Assembly (NCBI RefSeq): GCF_010111755.1
Contig: NC_088961.1
Location: 558,001 to 622,000 of the forward strand
Source: Nakaseomyces glabratus
Lineage: Eukaryota > Ascomycota > Saccharomycetes > Saccharomycetales > Saccharomycetaceae
Direction of reading: 5' to 3'
Length of the DNA stretch: 64,000 nt
The notes under the pieces are model-generated. The model was not told the DNA's origin, did not search any database, and worked only from the letters and a program-made list of their open reading frames with translations. The position numbers and the translations under genes were made by a program. This document shows positions 10,821-21,096 of this stretch, one piece after another. Each line of letters starts with the position of its first letter. Position 1 is the first letter of the stretch.

Positions 10821-11845
10821 TCAGAGAACACTGTACCCGCAATATACAGTGGTGGTGAGTGTTTTGACTTTCATCCACTCATAATTTTTATTGGCCGGGC
10901 TGTTAAGGAAAAGTCTTTGTTTGTTATAGATTAATAAAGCCATAATCCTGATATTTCCGGATGCTTTTGATGATTAGTTTTTCTTTTTTATTCCTTATTT
11001 TTTGCATTATGAATATCCTACTTTCCTGCATTTTTATTTTATCTTTTTTCGAACCAGTTTATCCAGCAATTTGTCTCCAGATTGACATTATCTAATGGGT
11101 AAGGCATTGGTTTCTACCGTACAATAGTCTTAGACAATATTCACAATGAGTTGTAATCGTACCATTTACTTTAGGAATTAATAACAATGTGAGATGTACC
11201 ATTTTATTTGGGTAATTAATCGCCTGAGCATAATATCTCGGAATTCTCAATTCTATTTATAGTGTGAGGGGAGAATATTTACAATATCAAGCTAGTTAAG
11301 TTGAAAGATGAATATGTTTGAATTGTTGCATATCTCATCTTTGGCTAACATTTCTACCCTTATTTGTGATTCAGTCGTTATGCTTGTCATATATAAGATT
11401 ACCATTATATTTAATCTCCTAATTATTTTATATGATCCTTTTTTGGTAGCGAATTTATTTCAAACCATTATATATGCCAAAACATACTAAAATTATGTGT
11501 CTATATTTATTTCTGTGTTTTATTCATTATGGATGAAAAGGATCGAATTTTATTATCTGATTTTTTGCTTTTGCTATTCCCTTATTGACCAGAGAAACAG
11601 CATTTGCACTATCGAAAAATTAGGTCTTCGGGCAGAATGATCCCGGGGTTTTCCATTGCTTAGCAATCATAGTCATTATACTATGGAGGCAATAGCCAAC
11701 ACATTAATACTATTTCTGATATAAACCTGAGAGACTCACATTTTGATTGTATTATGATATTTACTTATATTTAAGTTTATCACAAACTGGAAATCTATTT
11801 GAAGAGATCCTAGTGAAAGCTTTAATAAGAACCAAGTGCTGACAA
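10821..11845. other. Intergenic region downstream of GNP1, upstream of SDH7
   Basis: About 1 kb of AT-rich DNA holding the GNP1 3' end and SDH7 promoter. A 60-codon hydrophobic frame at 11308-11490 looks like chance AT-rich coding. Nothing else recognised. Confidence 0.4.
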
Positions 11846-12259
11846 ATGATTGGTAGAAGACAGCTTGTGACAGTATTTCGCAGATATGCATCTCAAAATG
11901 GTGTTATTGGTCAAGACCATACCCTACTACCACCATTAATGCTTTATAGAAGAATATTAAGGGCTCACAAACTGCTACCACCTATGCAAAAAGAAATGGG
12001 TGACAAGTATGTGAAAAGCGAATTTGAACTACACAGAACCATCGATAATCCTCTTCATATTGTTGGGTTCCTTGCCAGCTGGCAGGATTATTTGCATCAG
12101 ATCACAAACGGTAAATGGAAAGAAGGCTCTCTTTCACCTGCTGTCTTAGAGAAGATGTCTCCAGAGCAAGTTGGACAACTTTATGAGCTAATGAAGGAGA
12201 CAGAGAAAGTAACTAAGGGAGATAACCCTGAAGAAGATAAGGGCAAGAACAAAATTTAA
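11846..12259 (+). CDS. SDH7: Succinate dehydrogenase assembly factor Sdh7 (Acn9), LYR-motif protein
   Basis: A 137-residue mitochondrial protein with an Arg-rich presequence-like start (residues 1-15). The LYR tripeptide is at 33-35, followed by [11 protein letters not shown], and the conserved Acn9 block [12 protein letters not shown] and FLASWQDYL comes after it. In yeast and humans (SDHAF3) this factor acts in the matrix with Sdh6 to protect the Sdh2 iron-sulfur subunit during complex II assembly. Length matches S. cerevisiae (133). The charged C-terminal tail is typical. It sits between GNP1 and EMI1 as in S. cerevisiae chrIV. Confidence 0.93.
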
Positions 12260-12534
12260 GCAAATATTGAAAGGAATTATATTGTATATACAGGAAGCCA
12301 CAACACGGTGCAACTCTTACGTTATGAATTGTTAAATGCGTTGGATCGTACTTATGGGGTACAATATCAAGGAGCACACATTAAGTATTAAAGTAAGCAC
12401 AATAGATTAAAGTTTGTAAATAATATAGCACATAACTTGATTATTATCAGATTTCAAAATATCTTGAAGATAGGTTGTTTCATTATCGAAGATTAAGCCA
12501 AAATATGATGACTGGTCAATTGATGGAGATAATA

Positions 12535-12801
12535 CTAACGTTCCTTCCATACAATATCTGAACTTCCTCTTCGTAATTTATTTTCTTCGACCTGATTATG
12601 ATACCATTCTTGTACTTTGACTGGGTCCTTGGCATTAAGTATGCAGAACTTGAATTTATTTACCTGCTTCTCACAAGCTGAAAACTCACCATATCTGTAA
12701 TAATTTCTAAACTGACCACCTATTGATAAACATGTTGTCAGTTGGTCGAACGCTTCCCTACAACTCATAGTTGTAGGATATTTTACATTCTCTTGACTCA
12801 T
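12535..12801 (-). CDS. EMI1: Emi1-like twin CX9C protein (DUF3128 family)
   Basis: An 88-residue protein. The true start is the ATG at 12799-12801; extending two codons further would need a TTG. Cysteines at 14 and 24 and at 43 and 53 form two CX9C motifs separated by a GGQFRNYYRYGEFS linker. That is the helix-hairpin-helix fold of proteins imported into the mitochondrial intermembrane space by Mia40. S. cerevisiae Emi1 is needed for early meiotic gene induction and normal mitochondrial and glucose responses; its molecular activity is not established. Converges on SDH7 with about 275 bases between, as in S. cerevisiae. Confidence 0.9.
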   Translation of the reverse strand: MSQENVKYPTTMSCREAFDQLTTCLSIGGQFRNYYRYGEFSACEKQVNKFKFCILNAKDPVKVQEWYHNQVEENKLRRGSSDIVWKER

Positions 12802-14209
<1,408 letters not shown>

Positions 14210-14476
14210 TTTTAGCGTGCTGATGCTTAAACTAGAACTGATTGGCAATACTTTTATATTTTTCTAATTTTATAAATATTATGAAAACTAATAGATAAGA
14301 TTCTTTATTGAAAGCATTTCAATTGCGTGAGCATATTAGTCGATACTAAAAGCAGTCGCTGTGTAGGGAACCAAAGGAAACTAGTTACCTTGCCTTTATG
14401 TGAATTATATATGATATGCAACTTATGCTAAAATAGAAATTACACGAGATTATTACAACGTTCTAAAAAAGGGAAC

Positions 14477-15958
14477 TTATGTTTTTATATTGCTGAATGT
14501 TGATAGAAATGCTTCTTTAGGATCATTATAGAATGTCGCACCACCAAACTCTGTTTGTTGTACTAAGTTATTTCTCTTTTTACCATTGTTTGAATCGTTA
14601 AAATTCTTGACGGTTTTGTTAGCGACTGCTATCGCATAAGACATCGGTAAAATCTTAGGCTCTTCCTTAGCTCTCTTGTTAAGCTTCTCTATCTTTGTGG
14701 CAATGTGCTCGAGATCATCTAATCTTTTCAATTCTCTATATTGTACATCGCACATTCTTTTCAAAAGCTCTAGCGTGTAATGAGCATCGTTACCTGCGTT
14801 ATGCAAAAATGCATGGGGAATCTCCAGCAGTTGTAAAATCCTGCCTAGGTTGCTCCCTTTTCTACCGTAGTTAGCACAGTATAATTTTTCTGTGTCCAAT
14901 AAATATACTGGTTCATTTTTGTCAGCTTCCTCTTTGTAAGGACGGAGTTCACCTGCTGGTTCGCCGATGTCTCTGAAATCGACACCTATATCTTTTAGCC
15001 ACTTGATATCGCCTTTAATGTTGTGACCAACAAATGCTCTAGACCATGTCCGTTCGTTGTCTGTGGAAGGTTTCATGTAATAGTTCAGTAATGCCTGTAC
15101 AAAGGCACAGCACTCTTTCAAAGGCATTACGAAACTTTCTCCGAGTAGATAGCAGTCTTTGTAATCGCATACAAATTTAGAGTTTCTCAATTGCAATACT
15201 TCGGAGACAATGAGGTGGTAATTCCTGGTAATTGGTGCTGTGGAGTATAAATTCTCTCTGGGGTCATAGATTGAGATCCCGATCTCCGTGATGATCTTTG
15301 TATCAAATTCAAACGCCTCGATGTCTATGGAAAATAAAATGGCTCTATCGCTGTTTAGCAGCTTTATGCAGTTTGTCAAGTAGTCGAAGTTCGTCCCGCC
15401 TGGAACAGAGTACACGGTCACAGGCTGGTTGTCCTTGATCTGTCTAACCTCAGCGTTGTAGGCTGAGAGCTGCTCCTTTAAATGTTGTTTCTTCGTCTGT
15501 GAGATATTGCTGTCGTTCGGTATCTTTGGTAGTTTCCCGTGTCTGGCAATCCAGTTATCTTCGAGCGTCTTCAGCTCCGAGTTTAACAACTTGTTGGCTC
15601 TCTTGTTGGTCAGATGGTAGCTTTCACTCAGCTTCTGCAAATAGCCGTCCACATACTTCATGCGCTGTCTGTTCGGAACCTCATACTTCAGGCTCTTGAT
15701 CCTCTTGAAGTGGTCGAGCTCGTTCAGAAACGACACCCGCGGATCCTTGCCTTTATCTAACGCCACGCCTTTCATCAGCTGGTTGTAGTTAGTAGCCCGC
15801 ACCAGTGGTTCTTTGACCTGACGCACATGCATGGGCACCCGCCCTCTCATCCACCTCCGCAGCAAAGCCATATCAACATCGTTATCGAGCCTAACCACAG
15901 CTTGCTTCGTGGCTCCACCACGTTTCCTCCTAGCAGACATCCTAGCAACGCTCAACAT
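14477..15958 (-). CDS. YDR514C: YDR514C/Gfd2-family protein with a DEDD 3'-5' exonuclease-like domain
   Basis: The first ATG is at 15958 (493 residues). A second ATG at 15940 gives 487 residues and has a better context (A at -3, TCT second codon). The frame stays open to 16051, but only from a TTG. S. cerevisiae YDR514C is about 483 residues. After a basic N-terminus and a helical region, the C-terminal half resembles an RNase H-fold DEDDh exonuclease. SIDIEAFE supplies the DxE motif, FVGHNIKGDIKWL the second Asp, and HNAGNDAHYTLELL the His/Asp motif. The catalytic residues look intact, so an active nuclease is plausible. Its role is not established; the S. cerevisiae protein is seen in nucleus and mitochondria. 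Confidence 0.85.
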   Translation of the reverse strand: MLSVARMSARRKRGGATKQAVVRLDNDVDMALLRRWMRGRVPMHVRQVKEPLVRATNYNQLMKGVALDKGKDPRVSFLNELDHFKRIKSLKYEVPNRQRMKYVDGYLQKLSESYHLTNKRANKLLNSELKTLEDNWIARHGKLPKIPNDSNISQTKKQHLKEQLSAYNAEVRQIKDNQPVTVYSVPGGTNFDYLTNCIKLLNSDRAILFSIDIEAFEFDTKIITEIGISIYDPRENLYSTAPITRNYHLIVSEVLQLRNSKFVCDYKDCYLLGESFVMPLKECCAFVQALLNYYMKPSTDNERTWSRAFVGHNIKGDIKWLKDIGVDFRDIGEPAGELRPYKEEADKNEPVYLLDTEKLYCANYGRKGSNLGRILQLLEIPHAFLHNAGNDAHYTLELLKRMCDVQYRELKRLDDLEHIATKIEKLNKRAKEEPKILPMSYAIAVANKTVKNFNDSNNGKKRNNLVQQTEFGGATFYNDPKEAFLSTFSNIKT

Positions 15959-16250
15959 ACACAACCACCTTACCCAAAAACAAGCATTCCATCTCTCCCC
16001 TCCTCCCCTCCGCCACAGAAGTCCAATAACCTCTTTGTGACAATATATCAAAAGGGCCTATGCACCACCACACCGCCATTAGATGCTCATCGCTATTATC
16101 TTTTCCGCAGGATTTGAAGAGGAAAGGTAATAATGTACGAGTAATTTTTCAGTAACATTATACGTACTAAACGTGTTACTTTTCATATACGATATCACGG
16201 GAGGAGTGTTTGCTGTTTGAGGCGATAAAGCCGTTTGGGCCTATTTTTCG

Positions 16251-16300
16251 TGGCTCTCAGAGGGTCTCAGTGGCTCTCAGTGGGTCTCAGTGGGTCTCAA
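16251..16300. repeat. Minisatellite, 10-bp unit, 5 copies
   Basis: Five tandem 10-mers of the form TGGSTCTCAG, with small changes (AGGGTCTCAG, TGGCTCTCAG, TGGGTCTCAA). Directly visible; upstream of HAP1 by about 570 bases. Confidence 0.9.
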
Positions 16301-16425
16301 CAAATCCACTCCCCCCCCTCGTAGTAATCGACGATCCCACTTCCACGGATTGTTCCTGCGGGGTTCGTTCCCGGGTTCCGGTTGGGCTGTTGATATCGAA
16401 GCCTTCCATCGAAAACATCACTAAG

Positions 16426-16492
16426 TTTCATACAAACTCTCATACAAACTTTCATACAAACTTTCATGCAAACTTTCATGCAAACTCTCATC
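16426..16492. repeat. Minisatellite, 12-bp unit, 5 copies plus a partial copy
   Basis: Tandem units TTTCATACAAAC, with TCTCATACAAAC and TTTCATGCAAAC variants, ending in a partial unit. The period is 12 bases exactly, so a frame through it would read Phe-His-Thr-Asn repeats. No supported gene uses it. Confidence 0.9.
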
Positions 16493-16870
16493 GAAGCTTT
16501 GACCCGTTAGTCAGAACAAGATGCTCTTTTTCGGTTTTAAGTCCTCGACTCAAAGGTATTGCCATTGCAGATCGGATGCAGGTTTTGACGTCGTTCCCGT
16601 GTGCTTCCAGTTTTGTGCATCTTAATTGTAAATTGTTAAACTGTCTTGTATTGTCTTGCGCATACAATGGCTAAAAGAAAAATTTTCTAGTAGATCTTAG
16701 ACATTGACTATTTGGGAATCGAATACCTATCGTTGATCATTTCTTTGAGCTGGCCCACAAGCAGATTTCTTAGTCCTTTGGGGGAGGAAAAAATAAATAA
16801 CATACTTAGAAAAAAAAGAGCCATTTTATATTGCAAAGAGAGGAACAATAATCTACGGATCTAAATCCTG

Positions 16871-19800
16871 ATGAACAACACGCCGATGCCTCCCATGAAC
16901 AGCGCGGGCGTTAATATGAACAGCGCGATGTATGCGTTGCCTATGCCGCAGGATAACGCCGATGTGGCGAAAAGTAGCAAAGACGCTGGCGCAAACATGA
17001 ACAAGAACACCAGCAATATCAAGAACAAAGAGAAGGAGAAAGAGAAAGTGAAGCGGAAGAGAAACAGGGTGCCGTTGAGCTGTACCATTTGTCGGAGGCG
17101 GAAAGTCAAGTGTGATAAGTCCCGCCCAAACTGTACACAGTGTGTGAAAACCGGTGTGGCACACCTGTGCCACTACATGGAACAGGCTTGGGCTGAGGAG
17201 GCAGAGAAGGAAATATCGAAGGAGATGGAGTTAAAACAGCTGCGGTCGAAGGTGAAGCAACTGGAGGAGACACTCTCCCGATATAACTCTCTGACCGATG
17301 TGACCAGTGGACTGCACATGAACACCGGCTCGCCATACCCACATAGCAGGGACTCGAGCTCAAACCCGACAACAGCAACTACTACAAATAACAATAGCAA
17401 TTACAACACAGGGACATTCAATAGCCCCGCCGTTCATGACCCAAAGATAAAGACTGAACATAACGATTTCGCAAATAACGACTCTATGACTGACGCTTAC
17501 ATGAATAGTATATTCAAAAAATTTGAATCCGACGAACTTGACCTAACGAGAGAATTTGACATGCTCCACTTAAAGAAAGACTACGGTTTGATACATCTGG
17601 GACCAACTCATTGGTTGGCGATCATGAAAGGTGATCCGTACTTGAAGCTGCTGTGGAAACACATCTTCACTATGAGGGAGAAATTAGTTGAATGGACTAA
17701 AATGAAACAGATGGGGAAAGTCTCTAAATGTCCCATCGATCATTCTAAATTGAAACAAGGACAACCACAGATTAACAATGGTCAATATACTAATGTCAAT
17801 GGAAATGCGATAAATCCGGGCAAATGCCCTGTGAAACATGACTCAACACTTAGCCCTGGCATATCTAAATGTCCCGTTAAACACGAAAATGGAACAGATA
17901 TGAATACAATTAACAATTTGCCAATGGGTCCAACCACTGCTGTTCATCCTGGTGTAGGCGCCAATCCACCTACAAGTGGTTGTCCGGTTCAACATGGTGG
18001 GAACAGTTTTATCCCGGGATTTATAGGCGGGCATCAGCAAGCTAACAGCAATGTCCCACAAATGGATGCGAAAGGAAATTCGGCAGGTATTGGCAAATGC
18101 CCTGTGACACATTCAGTGAAACAAGAAAATGAAAAGTCCGCCTCGCCAACATTACCAGAGGTTTCGCAACCATCTTTCACCAAAAAGGAAGTCATGGAGC
18201 AATTACAAAGTTCTTTACCACCGCGAGGAATTGTAATATTGTTCGTTAATAAATTTTTTGAGACCCTTTATCAATTGGCTCCTATTATAGATGAAACTAA
18301 TTTCAAAAACCAATTGAACATCGTATTCCCAGAACTGAATATTTTCGAGGGGCATAAGGCTAAGGATAAAACCTCCAGATGTCCATTCGATCATTCAAAA
18401 CTTTCGACTATTAATATCACGAAAAGTTCAGATTATTGTTTATTAGGTATGCTGTTGATTATTATGCGACTGGTCTGGTTACAGTTACCTGCTAATGTTA
18501 ATATTTTATCTTTTTCAGATAACAGCAAAATAACCATGTCTACAGATGACAAGCTGTTGAGTGGTTTTGAAATCAAAACAGAACTAATCGAATCTCTGAA
18601 AACTCGTCTTATTGAATTTGATGAAATTTCTAGCGTATCCAATGCAAATGTCACAATTAGCACAATTCAGTTTGCCATTTTTTACAGAATAATACTGCTC
18701 TGCAATACTAATAACGCACCTTCTGGTGGCACCCTCAGTGCTTTAAAAACAGTTAATAATGATAATGAAACTCATCAAGGTTTACTTTCAAGTATTGTTC
18801 AAATGGCTTTCAGTTGTGGTCTTCACAGAGACCCTGATAATTTTCCTCAACTAGTCACTGTCTTCCCCAATCAGTCTGCAGATAGCTCAGACTCAGCTGA
18901 TAATAAAGACCAATCAAGAAATAGCACCAAAGGAAACTCAAAACACCATAAAGAAAATACAATTGAGAGATACAAACATACTTGGAGAAAATTATGGTAT
19001 TATATCATTTCATTGGATATTCAGCAATCATTTTCTTTGGGTACTCCAAGACTTCTAAGAAATTTGAAAGACTTTAGTGATACGAAACTACCATCTTCAT
19101 CTAAAATTGACTACAAGAATGATATCAAGGAACTGGTTATTGTTAAAAATTTTACCCTGATTTTTAAGCTAGATTTGTGTATCATGGCAGTTCTGAATCA
19201 TATTCTGAACTTGTCTATTGCTCGGAGTTTGAAGAAGAAAGATTTAGATTCGCTAATAAAGCTACTATCAGACCTAATATTTGGAGAAAGAAATGTTAAT
19301 GAAGTTGTAAGTGAATTAATTGAAAGAAATTTGCTCTCATCTTCTGAGTTGGTTGCAACTAATATGCAGGAAAATCTGCTCTTTGAGCAATCTACTCATC
19401 CTGTTGCAGACGATGTTAAGGATGCGGTTCTGTATGGGCTACCAACTCTAGAAAGCCTATATGCAAAAAATGAAATACCATTTAAGGATATCATGCTCTC
19501 CAAGAATTCTGGATATGGGGGAGAAAGCAAATCTGAAAATTTAAGTAGGTCCGATAAGGTTAAAAATACTTTGACCTACTCGTTATTATACTCAAGGCAT
19601 TTGACTTTGAGGCTTCTAGTTTACATTATGAACTATATCTTGTTTACTAGGTATGAACCTCTGGGCGACTCAGATCCGGATACTATCATTATCACCAAAT
19701 ATTATGCTCAAGAAGCACTGGACTTTTCTGTGGATTGTTTCAAGAACTCTATGATTTTTTTTGAAAACATCAACAATCCAATTTTCAAGTCAGCTAGTGT

Positions 19801-20989
19801 TCTTCTACTTCCTCAGTGCTTAGACGTTTGTCATCGATCACTTCAATATTTTATCTGTTTGATTCTTAGAGTGAAGTGTGGGAATATTACAGGTAACGGT
19901 GGAGGACAATGTCCATTTTTTGCTGTCAAGAATGAATCAGGAACCGAATCAGAAAATGAAAAGGAAGCAGATTTGAACAATCCAGGATTTTTAAATGGTA
20001 AGGATATTATGTCCATGAGCACTTCGAAGATTGATCTGGATGATACAGACAGCTTACTCCAAACATTGATATCTAATATATCTAGTTTCTACTCACTGAC
20101 ACAAAGATTAGCCAAAAGTTATACGCTGGCAATCCGGATAATGAAATCTACCGGCTTTTTCATGACCCTTTTGAACGATCAGAGCTCTAAAAACCAAATG
20201 AATTCCTTTTTACCTCCAAAGCACCCAAAAATTCCTAGTATTGCTAGCCTTCTGAGAAATGACGGTGCAGCATTTTTGAATGCGGACGTGAGTCAGTTGA
20301 GAAGATGTCCTGTTTATCAAGATACTATTGGGTTCGATGTGACTAGAAACTCTTCCTTTCCAGGTCCTTTACGAACTTCTATTGATCGTATTGGGACTCA
20401 ATTACCGCCACTTAAATCGTATAAGCCAATTACCTACACAAGTAGTGATGTTCGTGGTTGTTCTTCTAGGGGAGCTAGTAGGGGTAGTTCGGCAATATCA
20501 TCTCCAGGAGTTAGCAACCTCGACGGTCCTCCTATTAAAAGACAAAGAACCATGGAGAATATAACATCGATACCAAGACCTACTGAGAAGCACATGGGAA
20601 GGTTGAATGGTTTCGATATGATAAATAATTCAAATGGTAACATATTAGATGTAAACAACCTTCCCGTTCCCGCACTAAATCCCCTCTCACCGAATGGTAT
20701 GCTTTTCCAAGATCTAGGTGCCACTCCAAATCACACTGCTAATGGAACTGCAGTAGGAACTCCGAATGATCTTGAAAACTTCTTGATGGCCAACACAAAT
20801 TTCAATGGTATCAATCCGTCGAATATTGTTGAAGCATTCGGTATTAACAAGACAGATCCTAATTTGGGTCTTACAAATATGGATTTTCTTCCTATTGACA
20901 ACTTGGGTTTTGATTATGAACCTGATTTAAACAACATATTTAATGGAGAAACAGGAACTCTAAAATTTGATACAAATGAAACTATCTAA
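16871..20989 (+). CDS. HAP1: Heme-responsive zinc-cluster transcription factor Hap1
   Basis: A 1372-residue Zn2Cys6 regulator (S. cerevisiae Hap1 is about 1500). The zinc cluster cysteines are 71, 74, 81, 88, 91 and 100, followed by a dimerising coiled coil (about 113-142). Seven heme-regulatory Cys-Pro motifs are visible. Six lie in the middle: KCPIDH (Cys287), KCPVKH (319 and 334), GCPVQH (371), KCPVTH (410) and RCPFDH (504). The seventh, RCPVY (Cys1146), is near the C-terminal activation region. This is the HRM1-6 plus HRM7 layout of S. cerevisiae. A further QCPFF occurs at Cys1014. A fungal transcription factor domain spans about 580-900, and the C-terminus is Asn/Asp-rich and acidic. Hap1 activates respiratory, sterol and oxidative-stress genes when heme is available and represses sterol genes in hypoxia. 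Confidence 0.95.
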   Translation: MNNTPMPPMNSAGVNMNSAMYALPMPQDNADVAKSSKDAGANMNKNTSNIKNKEKEKEKVKRKRNRVPLSCTICRRRKVKCDKSRPNCTQCVKTGVAHLCHYMEQAWAEEAEKEISKEMELKQLRSKVKQLEETLSRYNSLTDVTSGLHMNTGSPYPHSRDSSSNPTTATTTNNNSNYNTGTFNSPAVHDPKIKTEHNDFANNDSMTDAYMNSIFKKFESDELDLTREFDMLHLKKDYGLIHLGPTHWLAIMKGDPYLKLLWKHIFTMREKLVEWTKMKQMGKVSKCPIDHSKLKQGQPQINNGQYTNVNGNAINPGKCPVKHDSTLSPGISKCPVKHENGTDMNTINNLPMGPTTAVHPGVGANPPTSGCPVQHGGNSFIPGFIGGHQQANSNVPQMDAKGNSAGIGKCPVTHSVKQENEKSASPTLPEVSQPSFTKKEVMEQLQSSLPPRGIVILFVNKFFETLYQLAPIIDETNFKNQLNIVFPELNIFEGHKAKDKTSRCPFDHSKLSTINITKSSDYCLLGMLLIIMRLVWLQLPANVNILSFSDNSKITMSTDDKLLSGFEIKTELIESLKTRLIEFDEISSVSNANVTISTIQFAIFYRIILLCNTNNAPSGGTLSALKTVNNDNETHQGLLSSIVQMAFSCGLHRDPDNFPQLVTVFPNQSADSSDSADNKDQSRNSTKGNSKHHKENTIERYKHTWRKLWYYIISLDIQQSFSLGTPRLLRNLKDFSDTKLPSSSKIDYKNDIKELVIVKNFTLIFKLDLCIMAVLNHILNLSIARSLKKKDLDSLIKLLSDLIFGERNVNEVVSELIERNLLSSSELVATNMQENLLFEQSTHPVADDVKDAVLYGLPTLESLYAKNEIPFKDIMLSKNSGYGGESKSENLSRSDKVKNTLTYSLLYSRHLTLRLLVYIMNYILFTRYEPLGDSDPDTIIITKYYAQEALDFSVDCFKNSMIFFENINNPIFKSASVLLLPQCLDVCHRSLQYFICLILRVKCGNITGNGGGQCPFFAVKNESGTESENEKEADLNNPGFLNGKDIMSMSTSKIDLDDTDSLLQTLISNISSFYSLTQRLAKSYTLAIRIMKSTGFFMTLLNDQSSKNQMNSFLPPKHPKIPSIASLLRNDGAAFLNADVSQLRRCPVYQDTIGFDVTRNSSFPGPLRTSIDRIGTQLPPLKSYKPITYTSSDVRGCSSRGASRGSSAISSPGVSNLDGPPIKRQRTMENITSIPRPTEKHMGRLNGFDMINNSNGNILDVNNLPVPALNPLSPNGMLFQDLGATPNHTANGTAVGTPNDLENFLMANTNFNGINPSNIVEAFGINKTDPNLGLTNMDFLPIDNLGFDYEPDLNNIFNGETGTLKFDTNETI

Positions 20990-21096
20990 TTCTTAGTGGA
21001 ATATAATCAGGCTTTAGAAAGGATATATAATATTTAATTGTGTTTATCAGATAATTTAAAATGACTGGATCATAAGGTAAGAAATATATAATTGAA

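Larger units (their letters stand above)
15959..16870. other. Repeat-rich divergent region at a synteny junction (YDR514C / HAP1)
   Basis: About 0.9 kb holding the promoters of YDR514C and HAP1. It contains two separate tandem repeats (16251-16300 and 16426-16492) and an 8-C run at 16311-16318. A 154-codon frame crosses the repeats but starts with TTG and owes its composition to them. This is where a chrIV-like gene order changes to a chrXII-like one. Confidence 0.6.

Noticed and set aside
11308..11490. 60-codon hydrophobic frame between GNP1 and SDH7
   Set aside because: Ile/Leu/Phe-rich composition is expected from AT-rich intergenic DNA.
16210..16674. 154-codon frame upstream of HAP1 with Phe-His-Thr-Asn repeats
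   Set aside because: Starts at a TTG, not an ATG, and its length comes from two minisatellites with no stop in that frame.
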